Below, in pieces: positions 23,301 through 36,420 of a DNA stretch of 64,000 nucleotides. Below the pieces are notes generated by a model that saw nothing but the letters and a program-made list of their open reading frames with translations, was not told the DNA's origin and made no database searches. Each line of letters opens with the position of its first letter. The stretch's first letter is position 1. This DNA is from Austropuccinia psidii (Eukaryota; Basidiomycota; Pucciniomycetes; Pucciniales; Sphaerophragmiaceae), in the NCBI GenBank assembly GCA_023105745.1, contig JALGQZ010000005.1, positions 65,070,019 to 65,134,018 of the forward strand. Direction: 5' to 3'. Both the position numbers and the translations under genes were made by a program.

Positions 23301-25088
23301 AAGATTGCAATTCTTTTCTATTTTATATGACTCTCTGACTTCTTCAAAGAATTAAGTCCCAATATTAGCTATGTTGATTCCTTCAATTTGGATCTGTGGT
23401 TCTGCTTCTCAAGGTACATAAGCTGGGTTATCAGGGTATTGGTCAATGCCCACTTGCTAAGTACATCAACATTTTTATGCATATTTCCTTCCTTATCATC
23501 CCTAGTCATATTTCCTCTATATTCTCTAATGGCTATTTTCTATCTCAACATGTGGCTGTGGGGTGTATTCATTGTCAGAAGTGATTTCACTGCATTACAG
23601 TCAGTTATCACTTCAAAACCACTTCCATCAAGATAATAGTGTAATTTCTCCAGTGCCCATACCAAAAATAAGCATTCCATTTGGCTTTCATCATATCTTG
23701 CTTCTTTTGGTTTAATTTGTCTTGAGATATAACAAGATGGTCCTTATGTTGGTTTGTGATTAATAAGTTGGACTTGATTTAGGGCTTCCCCTAATCCATC
23801 TACATATGCATCAATTTACAGCTTGAAAGGTATATTTCAGTCAAGAATTAGATGTCAAGGTGATTCTGTGAGGGCTTTCTTTATCTTCTCATATGCTCAA
23901 AGTATTTCTTCTTTCATCTTAAATATTTTCTTTTGATAACATATTCTGTAGAGTGACTTGGCTATAATTGCAAAATCCTTCATATTCTGCCCATAGTAAC
24001 TGGAAAATTCAAGAAAATACATAATTTTATTTTTATTCTGGGTATGGGCTCAAGTAACACTTCTGCTTCTTTCTCTTTGTCAATACCCAAGCTCAATGCA
24101 TAAACTACATATCCAAGTTCCTTGAGTTCTTCAAATCCAAAATTTCATTTCTCAAGTTGAATTTTCATATTCACTTCTTCAGCTTTGTCCAGGATTCTTT
24201 CAAGTCTTTTAAAGTGCAAAGACCATGATTCTTAACATATAATTGTGTCATAAATATAAATAATGAGCTATCCTTTGGATAATTTTGTGGGTAAGATGGT
24301 ATTCATTATTCTTTGATAATTCAAAGGAGCATCTTTAATCCCAAATGGAATTGTAAGATACTCATAAATACCACAGTGAGCTAGAATTATAGCTCATTTC
24401 TTGTTTTTGGGAGTCAAAACATTCTGATGAAGGCCTTTCAATACATTAATTGAGGTTATGTACTTGGATTTGTATAATTGGGTCAAGGCTTCTTGGATTC
24501 TGAGAATCGGATACCTATCTGGAACTGTGTAGGTATTTAATTCTCTAAAAACTCAAACCATCCTTGATTTATTATTATGCCAAGGACAAATGAAAGGTGT
24601 TGTAACTTGGAATTATTCATTATGGCCTACTTTCCTCATTACACCAAGTTGTATTAACTCTTGCATATGTTTTTCAAGGCTTCTCTAGCCCTGGGGCTTT
24701 CTAGGTAAGGTGTTCTTCTAATTACTGGAGGGTATGGTCTATCAATACTCAAAGTGATATCAACCTCATGTCCTCTGATAGCGCCTAATTGTTCATCATC
24801 AATCCAAAGGAATCATTATCTGTGTATAACACATTTATAAAATCTTGCCTCATTGTTGCTGATACTTCTGGATTTATTTGTGCTTAACTAAGCTGATTTG
24901 ACACAAATTCCTTCTTATATTTATCTTTAGTTGAGTATACCACTTATATTTGTTTGGGTACATTGTAAAAAGAAAAAATTTGTCTCTTGTTCTCTGCAAT
25001 TGTAAGATATCTTTCTTTATGGTTATTGAGTTCAATACCATAAATATTTAAGTATTAGTCTCCAAGAATGATATGTTGAGAAGTATAA
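23301..25088 (-). pseudogene. Element B: heavily decayed RT and RNase H
   Basis: No frame over 85 codons survives, but translation in shifting frames gives family blocks: an RNase H remnant at about 23580-23860 (ASQMECL-like region near 23690), the polymerase box reading LIIYIYDTII near 24250-24280 (YIYD where YxDD is needed), PFGIK near 24345, and ERPYPP-like sequence near 24730. The order matches a Ty3 pol. Compared with element A (one 536-codon RT frame) this copy is much older. Confidence 0.65.
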
Positions 25089-25448
25089 TTATGCATTACT
25101 ACTATCTCTTTTTTTTCTCATACTTCCTGCAGGGTGTGAAAATATCATGTTAGTGTCTAATATGCCCAAAGGGTACATATTATTACTGGAACTACTGAAT
25201 TGCACACCTTCTATTGGTGATGGAGGGTATTTCCATTGGGGAAGTGTGACTTGAAGGTAGTATTTGCCTACACAATTACAAAATGCTACTGTGACCAAAT
25301 TGACTTTGACATCAACATCATTCATCAATATTGATGTGATACAAGATACTCCAGAAACGTAACCTTTGCCTCTAGCATGTTTGGTCTTACACATTCTAGC
25401 CTCTTGGATGTTGGTCAGGTTATGGCAATTTTCACTACATTGTGGCAA
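25089..25448 (-). pseudogene. Element B: aspartic protease, catalytic Asp lost
   Basis: 119 codons. The active-site block reads LVTVAFCNCVG (51-61), where this family has the D-T-G/S triad. Asp is replaced by Val52 and Gly by Val54, so proteolysis is impossible. Upstream residues LTNIQEARMCKTKHARGKGY and downstream VQFSSSSNNMYPLGILDTN are typical of the family. Confidence 0.8.
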
Positions 25449-25538
25449 GTGAGTATGAATGTCAGTAACTTTGAAAAGATCTGTGATGTTTTCAATAGGA
25501 AAGTCCTATGCTGTTGTGTCCTCAGAGACCTCAGAATC

Positions 25539-25778
25539 TTAGTCAGATTCTTCCTTTTCTTTGGCACACTGAACCTCTTCAATGATTTTAACTTCATTTA
25601 TTTTAGTCTTTTTGGGACAAGTTTTGGCTAAATGTGAGGTAATCCCACATTTATGGAGCTTCAAGACAAGTCTTTCAGGTCTTCTATCCTCCCTAGAAGT
25701 ATGTGGGACAATCTTGTACTCTATAGAGTTTCTAGTCCATGCTTCACAAATTCTTGTTCTTGTAATGATATATTCCAT
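25539..25778 (-). pseudogene. Element B: Gag zinc knuckle
   Basis: 79 codons with HKCGITSHLAKTCPK (42-56). The first Cys of the CCHC knuckle is Leu41; C44, H49 and C54 remain. An acidic linker follows. Coding between this and the Gag core (25779-26044) continues in broken frames. Confidence 0.75.
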
Positions 25779-26044
25779 AGTATTAATAAAGTGCTCTGTT
25801 GAGCAGGGTTCTACAAATCTGTGCTTGATAGCATGTTCTATTTCTCCTCCAAAAATTTTAATATTGTGATATTAATCATTGAGTCAGACATATCTGGGTG
25901 GAAATCAGATAATCTATATTTTTCTTTGAGGAACCAATTAAGTTCTTTATCTTTTTCTAAGCTAAAACTGGCACTTTCAAAATCATTTTCCATTTTAAAT
26001 CTCAAGGAATGTTTGGTCTAATTGGTGATAATCTCAGATTTCAA

Positions 26045-26386
26045 TCAAAGCCAATCATATCTTCCATGTTCTTGTCTCATCTTGTAATAACATTTCTTTG
26101 TAGTTCTGATAAACAAAGAGCTAAATTTTCCCACTATCATCTCATCAGGTATATAGAAAGCTTCTGAAAACATGTAAATTTTCCTAATTAATTCAATATG
26201 GTTATATTCTCCTTCACCAGAGAATTTTGGCCATTCTTCTAGTTTGGGAATATCTCTTGCAGAAATTACATTTTCTCCTAGAAAAGGGGTCAAAATTTCA
26301 TTCACAGAGAGTTTTTCTTCATTTAAAGGTGTAGAATGTCTGGGAATATGTGAATTAGATTCACAATTCTTATGAATTTGGTCCAC
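26045..26386 (-). pseudogene. Element B: Gag core
   Basis: 113 codons: IPKLEEWPKFSGEGEYNHIE (about 48-67) and KCYYKMRQEHGRYDWL at the end, the retrotransposon Gag domain. Its homologue in element A is at 4355-4924, but the sequence differs enough to be another family. Confidence 0.8.
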
Positions 26387-26404
26387 ATTTGCAATTATAT
26401 CATT

Positions 26405-26862
26405 CTATAATTTCTGCCTTCCACTTCCACTTCTTGCCACATGTGTGTTGGAAAGATTGGTGTTATTAACTATTTCTAAAGAATTATCTTTAAGAGCTCT
26501 AAGTTGGTCCTTAATGTAATTAATGGAAAGATTTTCCAATTCATCATTTTTTACCTGAAATTTACTTTCAATTCTGTCACATGTGTTGGAAATTGACTCA
26601 AGCCTTGCATTTGTCACTTTTCACCATTCAGTGAATGTTCTGTCATTGTTGCTTAAGTCTTTTATATTTAATGTTAATTTCTTTAATTTTTTATCAAAAT
26701 TATAAAATTTGACATCAATAATGGATTGAATGTATCTAAATTCATCTATCACTTTCATGGAAAGGTCATGTTCATCCTTTCCTGCTCATTGGATGTGAGC
26801 TCCATAAGGGTTCTGGCCATATTGAACATAATATCCACAGCTGAAGGTTCCAATTTGGGAAT
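26405..26862 (-). pseudogene. Element B: Gag middle region up to the LTR insertion
   Basis: 70 open codons at 26405-26617 (TNARLESISNTCDRIESKFQ, a predicted coiled coil), continued by broken frames to 26862, where the reading IPKLEPSAVDIMFNMARTL abuts the inserted LTR. The rest of the same domain resumes beyond the LTR at 28269. Confidence 0.75.
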
Positions 26863-26867
26863 CCTTT
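26863..26867. other. Target-site duplication CCTTT (left)
   Basis: Identical to 28264-28268 on the other side of the inserted LTR. Confidence 0.9.
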
Positions 26868-28263
26868 TGTCAGGCTGAGTCTATGAAGAGGTTATTATAA
26901 CAGTATTTATAGCCTAAAATATCACTGTGACATGGAAAATAATGATAAAAAAAGGTTCTTAATAGAACTTAAGGGCTTTACCAAAATGATTTAGTGGTGG
27001 TGAGTGCTGTTGAAAGCCCTGGGTGCAGCTTCATCAATTGGATTATTTCAATAAAGTCTACAATAATTAAGATTATAATTATACCTGAGTATTTTCCAAG
27101 AGTATAACTGTTTTTGAAAGCTGTACTACATAGGAATTCAAGAGCAGGATGAGGATTCCTTTTCTGGAATAGAAAAGGCCTCCTTTTATCCTGAAATGGA
27201 GTGGAAAGGTTCCCTAGACCATCCACATAGAGGAAGTGGAGATTTTTTTACTTCAAAGTACTGTATTGTGGTTTGCAAAAGGCCTTTATACTCTGTATTG
27301 GGCTCAGATGTGGTTTTGAAACGACATCTGGGCAGTTTTCCCCAATACAGGGTGAAAATTTTCATCTGGGGACCACACAGCCCTCTTCTGTTGTGTATTG
27401 CGTGTAGAATGCTGTACAGAACCTTTATGGGACCCCAATATTGAAGTAAACTGGTACCTCTTTGTCTTTTTGACACCTCATAATCAAGGTTATGGGATAT
27501 TGTCCCACAGTAAGGCTGTACTGGTCTAACTGTGGGATTTTGACCTTAAAACTGCCATACCTTTTTCAGTTTTCAAGATATTGAGCTCAAAGTTGGTTCA
27601 TTTTGTAGCCCTGGATGGTTTCTACATAATGGTACCTCGTCAGGTATAGGTAGCATCAAATATGGAGAATCTATGCCATGTCCAAGTTTTGTTATCCATA
27701 TTTATGATTTTCTCAAAATCTGTATGGAGCTTGTTTTCCTCATAACTTTTGTTCTAGATGGGATATATGTGAATTAATGGAGCCATCAGATAGCCCTGAT
27801 TTTGTGCTTTCCAAAAAAACCCACTCTAAGTATCTCACACTAAAACTGTAGAATTTAGATGCGAGGTGAATATTTTATTCACCCTTATTTCACCTGGTCT
27901 TGGCCATAGCTTCTGTAGTTTCGGTATCAGATCCATTTGGCTAGTACAATTTGATAGCCCTGACTTAGAGATTCAATTTGAATACCTATTTTCTGGGGTT
28001 AATCCTCTTCCTCTGGATTTCAGATGAAAGGTGAAAATTAAGGTTTATGCTCAGAAACAACTTTGAGCAGTAATAACTTTGTTATTCTTTGTCCTGTGAT
28101 GATTTGACTTGTATATTTGTAAAGGGGTTAGTTTCCTCTTTCTTTTGATACCTTTTTATCTGGTTTGTCTCATCTCCATGTTTTGGTGGTATCTTAGCTT
28201 TACCATTGGTTTATGGTATTTGGATGTCATGCTTGTGCTCTGGTTTTGAGTCACAGGCTGACA
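26868..28263 (-). repeat. Complete solo LTR of the element A family inside element B gag
   Basis: 1396 bp, bounded by TGTCAG and CTGACA (6-bp terminal inverted repeat) and by perfect CCTTT duplications. Its right end matches 1-150 and its left two thirds match 6940-7645, so this is the only full-length copy of element A's LTR here. Gag coding of element B continues on both sides. An 82-codon frame at 27196-27444 has a partner at 7290-7538 in the 5' LTR of element A; it reflects shared DNA and I do not treat it as a gene. Confidence 0.92.
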
Positions 28264-28268
28264 CCTTT
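28264..28268. other. Target-site duplication CCTTT (right)
   Basis: Identical to 26863-26867. Confidence 0.9.
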
Positions 28269-28963
28269 ACCCTTGTGCGTAAGGTCTGTGCCAATTTTAT
28301 TTAGCTTTTTCCTTGAATTTCTTGTTTTTGGGACCTCTCTATTTCTTCTGAGGTCCTTTTGGCTTTTATTTGAACTGTTCTGGAGCTGTTTGATGATACT
28401 GGCCCTTCTTTCTCCAAAGCTGGGGTCATTTCCAGTCCCTTCTTTTGGTCTATGGATAAAAGAATTTTTTTCTTCAACCAATTCTTTATTTTTTCCCTCA
28501 TCTTTGAAAGACAATTGACTCCATCTTTTTAAGAGCTCTGTAGTCTTCTCCTGACCTAGAACCTTTTTGATGTGTAAGTAAGAGTTCATGGCCCCCTGAA
28601 AAAGACTTTGAAATATTTCCCATTACTCCTCCTTGGCTGCTCTGTACCAGTTTCTGTACTGGGATTGATATATCTCTATGGCTGCCACTCAGCAGTGGTT
28701 TAACCCTTGTGGAATGGAGGGTACCTCTGGAATCCTTCAAATGTATATTTCTTGAGGAAGGTCTGCTAGGTCTGGTGCTGGTCTTGCCTTTTCCTTCTCC
28801 AGATCCATCTGGATGGACTGAATAGTTTCTTCAATTTCTTTTAGTGTTTGTTTGAATGACTCTGCTTTGAATAAAGTGCCACTTTTATCTGTTTGAATTT
28901 AAATGCTTTCTTCAGATTCTTCTTCTAAATATTCTGAGATGGTAATATATCTCATATTGAGTT
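28269..28963 (-). pseudogene. Element B: N-terminal part of Gag
   Basis: Minus-strand frames give LFKAESFKQTLKEIEETIQS (near 28880-28820), IPVQKLVQSSQGGVMGNISK and SFSGGHELLLTHQKG (28498-28740), and LLSIDQKKGLEMTPALEKEG (28301-28501). These are blocks I know from the start of Gag in this rust Ty3 family. Three overlapping frames show at least two frameshifts. The true start and the 5' LTR of element B are not recognisable to the right. Confidence 0.7.
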
Positions 28964-29341
28964 TGTTACCAGATGCAATATATTTGATTATAGACAACAC
29001 TAGAGAAATATTATAAAAGGGAAAAATTATTTTTTATACTTTTTGAAATATTTTTTAAGATTTTATACAATCTTATATATTAAAAAATAATTCTTCTTGA
29101 AGAAAAAAAATTAATATTTTGATATTTTGGATCAAAAATTAATTCAAAGTAGCTCAAACCATAATTTTGTAAGTTTTTGGATGTGTAAAAAAATATAAAA
29201 TTAATCCAAATTCCTCAATGAAACATATTTTTAAGATAATTTCACTTAAAAATGAAAGAAAAATTATTGAATTAATAATTTAGATCTTAAGAATATATCT
29301 TTTAAGGGTAAAAGTATCAAAAAACATTTCCAGGACCCAAA
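28964..29341. other. AT-rich stretch, nothing recognised
   Basis: Separates element B from the T4 LTR. No coding blocks or repeat termini seen. Confidence 0.5.
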
Positions 29342-31284
29342 TGGAAGATTTGTCTATAGAGCTCTTGATAATATTACTATTAATAGAGAGTACTATGACT
29401 GTTTTTATGAAATATAAAAAGTAAATTTATTATAACAACAAGTAAATAATTCATTTCTTAATTATTTCTTTTACTTTTTATACACTACTAGTGATTATAA
29501 CAGTAAGCAGTAATTTTCTATTAGAATCAATTACAAGAAGTATTAATAATAAAACTTCTTATTGAAAAAATTTAAAAGTATTTTAATGTATAATTATCTT
29601 TTGCAAGAATAATTATAAGCATAATTCTTGAAGAAAGCTATTTAATAGAAAAAATCTTTAAGAATTAAGTGAAAAAACTCACCAATACTCCAATAATACC
29701 TTGAAAATAATGGGTAAAGTGATTTAACAGATTATTTGTAGGTTTAAAAGAGGCAAATTGTTTTGTAGTAGTAATAAAACATTTAAATAGGTAAAAGCTC
29801 TTGCAAATATTATATTTATATGATTTCAAGTCTTTCTTATCTATTTGGAAAGATTTGAAACACTTAAGAAAATAATTAACTAATACTTACTAGTTGGTAC
29901 CAATGATATGATTGCATAATAAGACGATTTGGAAAAAAAAGCAAGAAGATGCCTCTTTTAAGTCAACAAAAGCTTTCAGAGGCATGCTATTAACAAAAAT
30001 AAAAACCAAATTAGTGACAAAAAATTAACCATCTTTGGATTATTGGTTACATCATCTGTTGACCCATAAGAGTATCATCATTACTTAATTAAGTCACTTT
30101 ACACAACTACCAACCCATTTATGGTTAAAAAAGAAAGAATTAAAAACTTTTAATCTTCTTTTATTTTAGAATAGAAATCAATTTCTCAAATTTATCAGTT
30201 TTATTGGATATATCATCACAGATTGTATCTTCTGTGAATTTTTTGAGATTCAGTGTTTCACATGGAATCATCAAAAATGGACTATAAGTAAAAGCTTTAA
30301 TTATAATTATGAATTCATGATTTTTTGGCTTCTATATGAATTAGCCCTTTCTTCATTTGTCCTGAAAGTTTCAGAAGGATTCAATAGGATTTGTAGATTG
30401 AATGAAGTTTTGAAGTTTTTACCTAATTTCTACATAGAAAAGCAAATAGCACAATAATAGCTGGTTTCCATGAGGTAAATGCTTGTATACTAGTCCAAAA
30501 AGGGTTTTGATTACTATTTTATGGTTTATAAATGAGAACTAATCAATAATTGGCATTTTTACAGGATTCAGAGTTGCTAATTAGCTCCTTGTCATTTCAA
30601 AATAGCAGCTTATTTGCTATTTTCTTATGATTTAATGGGACTTTAACTTGGCAACCAAGCTCCAAAAATATTTTAGTATAAAAATTGGGCCATTACAAAC
30701 CATTTTTCCAATATTTAGATCTATCCACACCAAAAAGGGCTCAAAGTTTGGGTACCCTGGCTCTCTTTGATGTCTTTTGTCCCCCTTAGCTATTTTCACA
30801 TCAAAGAATAGTAATTCAGGCTTGAAGACTGATATCCACTATGGGTGTATCACAGATTTTTGTAGGAATACATCAATATCAAGTGCCAAAAACATGCATA
30901 ACACTATTCTTAGTGCATATGTAACATGGTATTTCTGACATTCCCATTATTTTGGTGTGAAATTGAGAAAAACAAAAAATTTCACAATTCTTTTATGTAG
31001 TATTGATGATGTGGTGTTGAAGTATTTTCCATATTACCACCTCATAAAGTAAATTGAAGCTTATTAGCTCTATTGAGCTATTCTAGATTAATTCTTGTGT
31101 AGAATCCAGATATGGCCTCAAAAACATGGATTTACATATTCATAAAATAGGTATTGATCTGTTCTTAAATAAAAATGATAAACTTTGGATATATGCATGA
31201 CTTATGGGTTATTAATAGTTCATAATTTATTTTAATATTAATTGTGGCCTATTTGGGTATGTAAAATATACCTCAAGGCTCACA
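29342..31284 (+). repeat. LTR, family T, copy T4
   Basis: 1943 bp from TGGAAGATTTGTCTATAGAG (TGTAAG with a T-to-G change) to TACCTCAAGGCTCACA. It aligns along its length with T3. Flanking pentamers CCAAA and TATTA do not match, so either the ends have drifted or the copy was formed by recombination between two insertions. Confidence 0.8.
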
Positions 31285-34200
31285 TATTACAACATTTTGA
31301 TTATAACCTTTTTTACAACCCATATTGTCTCCCATTACCTTTTTTAAGCATTCCTTTTAGCTTTGATGTAGTTTTTGGCCAATATCTAAGTCTAAATCTT
31401 TAATTGACATGATTTGAATATATCTCTGCCCCTTCTATGATCTCTTTTGGGTCAAAGACAAGTTTCAATGTTGCTTCCAAAACCCTTGCATTGTTTCCTT
31501 TTTGGATATTTATTCTTAATATCTTCTCTTATAATTATTATTCCTGAATATCTGTTTCATCTTAATATGAATTTCATTTTTTTGATTTGGGTTTTAAACC
31601 AATATATATTGGGATATAGTTATTCAGTCAGATTTTAATTGCTACAAATTGAATCAAAATTATCATTATTTTAAAATTCAAAATATAATATAAACAGCCA
31701 CCCATTTTTAGTATTTATCACTATTATTTGTTACCAATACTTTCATTCTAATAGATAACCAGAGTTGAACTCTAAATCTAATCATATATCCCATCCTAAA
31801 TTTGCTGAATCATCTCAGTGGCATTAAAAATCAGCTCGTTCAATCACAGTCAAAGAAGACTCTGCATATAATTTAAAAAGAACATTTTCCTAAAATAATC
31901 ACTTTTATTAAATTAATACCAATGATAAAACAAGAAAGGAATTTCTGCTCATTTGAATGAACAAGGCCATTAAATTATAATCTTGTATCAAAAGTATCTC
32001 CTGTACCATTGATAATGGATTAAATTTTATACATGATAAATTATCCAATATTACCTATGAGAATTTTTTTTCAGCTGTATTATTATAAAATTTCAGTTTT
32101 ATTAATGCAGATAAAAGATATTATATCCATTCCCTTTCAAAATTCCTCTTGAACCAGAAAGACTTTCTTGGTAAGTTGAAACAATGTGGAAAAGAATTTA
32201 ATGGTTTCATGTATGCAATGGGATTATCAAGTTGATATTGGTTGATATTTATTATCCAATGAAATATTTTTTTAATTTGAAGGATTATCAAGAGGTCACT
32301 TCTTTCACCAAACAGGAATTTGTTATTCTCAAGACTTACTTCAAAGACTTTTACCTCAAAGTATTCAACAAAAATGAAGAAAAAAATTAAAATATAAAAT
32401 ACCTGTATCTAAAGACTTTAATTTCTCTGACTTAGTTTGTGATGAATTTTTTTCAAATTTCTTGAGTTTCACTTTGGATAAATTTCATAATTTTCCTCAC
32501 AATGATAATTATTCCTCAGAGATTTCTTATTTTCTCTCTATACCTCTAAATAAAAGAACTTGTCAGCTTTCTCTTAGATATTTTTACTTATTTGATGTAT
32601 TTTTTAATTTTCAAGATCATCTTTTGTGTGTAAATTTGTCGAATCAGAGTCTTGGGATTTTTCAAATGGTACAGCATTTTGAAAAGATACAAAATTTCGA
32701 TCGATAAACCCATGCTGACTTAGTGAAATTTTTGTCAGGCTCTAAATTTCAATAAAAATATCCCAAAAAATGTTCAATATTCTCAAATCAATTAATGAAG
32801 GTAGAATTTTTACATTAAATTTTGATGATAAAATCTCTATTTTACATAGGCTTGCTTCTACTTATAAATAACAATTATTGTATCCTTTAAATTACCTATC
32901 AAAAACCAACATAACAAAACTCACTATATTAATTAGAATTTTGTCATCAAACGTTTACTTTAAATAAGATTTCTTGGAGCCTTGAATAATTTTCTATTTA
33001 AACTATGAGATTATAATTTAAATTTTCAAGATATTTCAACAAAATTGACCATAAATTTAACTGATAATTCTTATTTCAAATCTTGCTTTGGAACACCCTG
33101 CTAAATTTAAAAATGGCAAGTTGGATCTTTTAAGCTTATTACAAAATTAAATATTACATATACCATGTTCGATATTCTGTTCTTCTCAAGACCAACAATA
33201 ATAACAACAGCCTTATATGATAATATACCTCATATTAAAAATAATATAAAGCCATTTATTTTCATTTTTTATTTTTATTACCAAAATTATGTGTGAAGTA
33301 AATACATCTTTTGAGATATCTCTCATATATGTATATGATATTCAGAAATTAAAAATCTTAGGATATTATAAGATAATCACCATGAGAAAATTAGCTACAC
33401 ATGAAAGCGGATGTTTCATTTAGAAATTAGCGTTGACCCAGCCTAGGGTGACCTTGGACTCTTTCTGTGAATGAAGTTGAGCCAGAATTCAGGTATTTTT
33501 AAATGCTCCAGGTTATTCTAAGCAACTGGAATACTTCATAATTTCCAGGTTTGGTATCATCTATTTTCAATTAAATAGAATATACATAAAGGAAATTATA
33601 TCTAATATTTTCAGACCTTGAGATAAATGAAAAAATTTTCTTATTCTTTTCAATCTCCATCGAAACATAATTTACTATGAAAATTCACTTTCAACGATTC
33701 ATCTTTTCTTTAAACACTTTCTTTTATCTTTTGAAGGCCTTGCTAAGTAAGCGCTAGATTTAAATATGAAGAAAGTGTTTATTTTTCTTTGCTAATAATT
33801 TATTATCAGAATATAGTTAAATTACTTCTTATTTTTCTTTAAGGGATTAATTAAAAAAGAAATCTATTTTAAATTAAATACTTCCCTAAAATAACTCAAT
33901 GATTACATTTACTTTGTTTTTTATATAACCAAATGTTTTTGAATCAAAGACATTTATAAATTTACTTCAAAAAAAATTCTCAACAAGCATAAATACAAAA
34001 TATATATACTTTTTCTGCTTTATTCAATTTAGTTTGCTTAATTGAAGTATTATTTTTGAGTTTTTTTTTCTGAATTTTCTTTTTTCATAAATTATTTTTT
34101 GATTAAATTATTTGAATAAATATGATGAATGTATCTTTCATGGAAATAAACAAATTTTTTGACTCATTTTATTTTAAATGTTTATATTCTTTCATTTTTT

Positions 34201-35640
34201 TGAATTTATTAAAGCTCTATTGAGAAGCTTTTTCTATCTGAAAGGAAATTATCAGATTCATACATTGGAGAGCTCAATTACATTGAATTTGTTCCAGTAA
34301 TATACATCCTGTAACTGTAAAATTGTCAATTATTGTCAACAAGTTTACAGTAGAGGGCCTTACAGGGCCTGCTACTGTTATATCTACCAAAGAAATTAGA
34401 TTAATAACAATGAGGTAATTCAAAGTAGAAAAATATCTTGAAAAAATTTCAAAAAAAGGGATTAATATCTATATATATATAAGGATGATGTTAACAATGG
34501 ATAATAGAATTAGAAAAAAAAACACAAAAAAGGTTTTTTTTTTAATAAGAAGGCTGATATGTTTTTCTACTTTTTTACTTCAAACAAGTACAAAATAATT
34601 TTTATTATAATATTGAGAATCAATATAATATAATAATAAATAGAAAAACACTACAAATCTTCTCTTGATGATTTTTTAAAATTGATTTTTAACCTGGCTT
34701 TATTCTTTTATTTGATATTTTTCCTGAATTTTCATCAGTTTTTTCCTTTATAATTTCTTTTCCCATAACAAAAATAATAAATATTGAAGTTGAAATTGAA
34801 AAAATTATTGGTACTTATGATAATTGAATTTATTCAATATTCTAGTAGGCATTTCAGCTGAAATTCCAAAGCTTCTGATTGATTTGAGAAATAGGGATAA
34901 GGTACCTAAGGCTTTTTGAGATTTATGCGCAACATATTAAACATATAATTGAGTAAAAAATATTAAAAAATTGATATTTAACCATAATACTGGTCAAATT
35001 TATTCAATATCCAAAATAAAAAATGAATTCTAAAATGAAAAAACAAAATAAGAAAATATATATTTTCTTCAAAAATATTTGTTTACAAAACCTACAAATA
35101 TTTTCATTAAAAAGAGAATATGACTCCTTATTTGAAAGAAACAATAGTGAAGTCTGTTATAGATAGTTTTATTTATGGGTTTGAAAAAATAATACAGGAA
35201 GCTGTTTATGAGTTCCCACCTAACCAATATCAAACCTTTCTTAATTCCTTGAAAGGGTTCCAGAAATTAAAGGAAAATTCATCATAAGAAATTTGGAAAG
35301 CTTTTTGAATCTAGTTGGACATAGCTCTGAAGCTATATGCATGTTACTTCCAGCTAACTGCTAAACAAACTCTAACTTGTTTCTGCATACTACTTTTTAA
35401 TAACCTTATTTTAAATACCCTTTTAAGCCTATCTCTCAACATACATACCAGAAATACAAACAATATATTTTTTTACATTAAATCTTTTAAATAATTGAAT
35501 AATATGAATATATAATTTCATGAACCAAGCTTTATAACTCTCTTTTTATTATCAATTGATCTCTTTTTTGCATGATGTTACTTTTTGTAGTTATGCTTGA
35601 GGTCATAAGCTTCTCAGTAGTTTTAGAAATTAGGTCTGCA
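31285..35640. other. AT-rich stretch without recognisable genes
   Basis: About 4.3 kb. The longest frame is 81 codons at 32462-32707, of random-like AT-rich composition. I found no LTR ends of families R, S or T and no transposase or polymerase blocks. Confidence 0.5.
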
Positions 35641-35689
35641 AATAAATTTGATAGAAGAGCTTCTTTATTCTCGTCAGTGTTTGAATTTT

Positions 35690-36420
35690 CATTCTTGTAT
35701 GGCGTGTTGGAGAATATAACTCTTCAAAAAGCTCAGCATCCTGTAGAGTAAAATATTGCTTTGTAGGACTTACTCACTTGAACCGTCTCAAGGGCCTTTT
35801 GGCGTCAGATAATTGTCTGATCGGCGCTTCTATCACATTTTCCTCCAGCTTGCCTCACTCAACTCCGATGGAATGCTAGTTGCCTCAAACGTCACTATTG
35901 CTCATCTAGGGTTGCGTCACTCAGTTGTAGGACGACAAGTTTAGCACCAGCTTTTTAGCTTATCATTTCACCTGCTGTCTTTCCCATAGGCATGGACGCC
36001 AGCAATGTTCCGATGGGCCAAGAAGCAGCCCCATTGGATCTTTCGAAGCTTGTCTCTGAAGGTCGGAAATAGTCTTTGAAACAGGTCCACCATGCTCTGG
36101 TAAGTACTTGTTAGCCTTGAGATGCGTTTCTCGCATTTGAAACACTTCTTGTTCCTTCAAGAGGTCTAGTCAAAGTCCAAAACGTTTGCGCAAGTGCATG
36201 TAAGAGTTCAAAATGTTTTAGGACAACATGACAACTCACTTGATTGATAGATTCTAAGAAATTTTTCGCCGGTCATGGCTTTGGTGTCGTTGGAAATCCA
36301 TAGGCAAAACAGCCTTCCGTTGGATAGCGTTCCCATCAGAAAACATGGAGCTTGCTTTATTTTTTTGCCTTGGGGAGCTGAACAATGACATGGCAGAAAC
36401 CCATCAAGTTGTTTCAGCTT
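35690..36420 (-). CDS. Possible small spliced gene, minus strand (partial model)
   Basis: Not recognised. On the minus strand an open stretch from about 36420 to 36240 includes LKQLDGFLPCHCSAPQGKK, GTLSNGRLFCLWISNDTKAM and TGEKFLRIYQS and runs into a donor GTGAGT (36239-36234). The branch-like GCTAAC and the acceptor TACTTACCAG end at 36097. Joining 36240 to 36096 keeps the frame and continues HGGPVSKTISDLQRQASKD to WERQQVK and a stop at 35963. GTGAAA right after QQ could instead be a second donor, with exons EENVIEAPIRQLSDAKRPL (about 35820-35770) and one after the acceptor TTTACTCTACAG (about 35722). GC content is well above the surroundings. The 5' end is unresolved: an ATG at 36581 precedes MKTGARLGPIN and a GTGAGA donor. 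It could also be chance open frame or a decayed gene. Confidence 0.35.
36097..36239 (-). other. Candidate intron in the minus-strand model
   Basis: 143 bp, donor GTGAGT, branch-like GCTAAC eleven bases before acceptor CAG. Both flanking exons stay in one frame after removal. On the plus strand the same bases show a GTAAGT that is the mirror of this acceptor. Confidence 0.4.

Noticed and set aside
35990..36099. Plus-strand exon between an acceptor-like TTTCCCATAG and a GTAAGT donor
   Set aside because: All three frames contain stops. The GTAAGT is the mirror image of a better minus-strand acceptor with a branch site.
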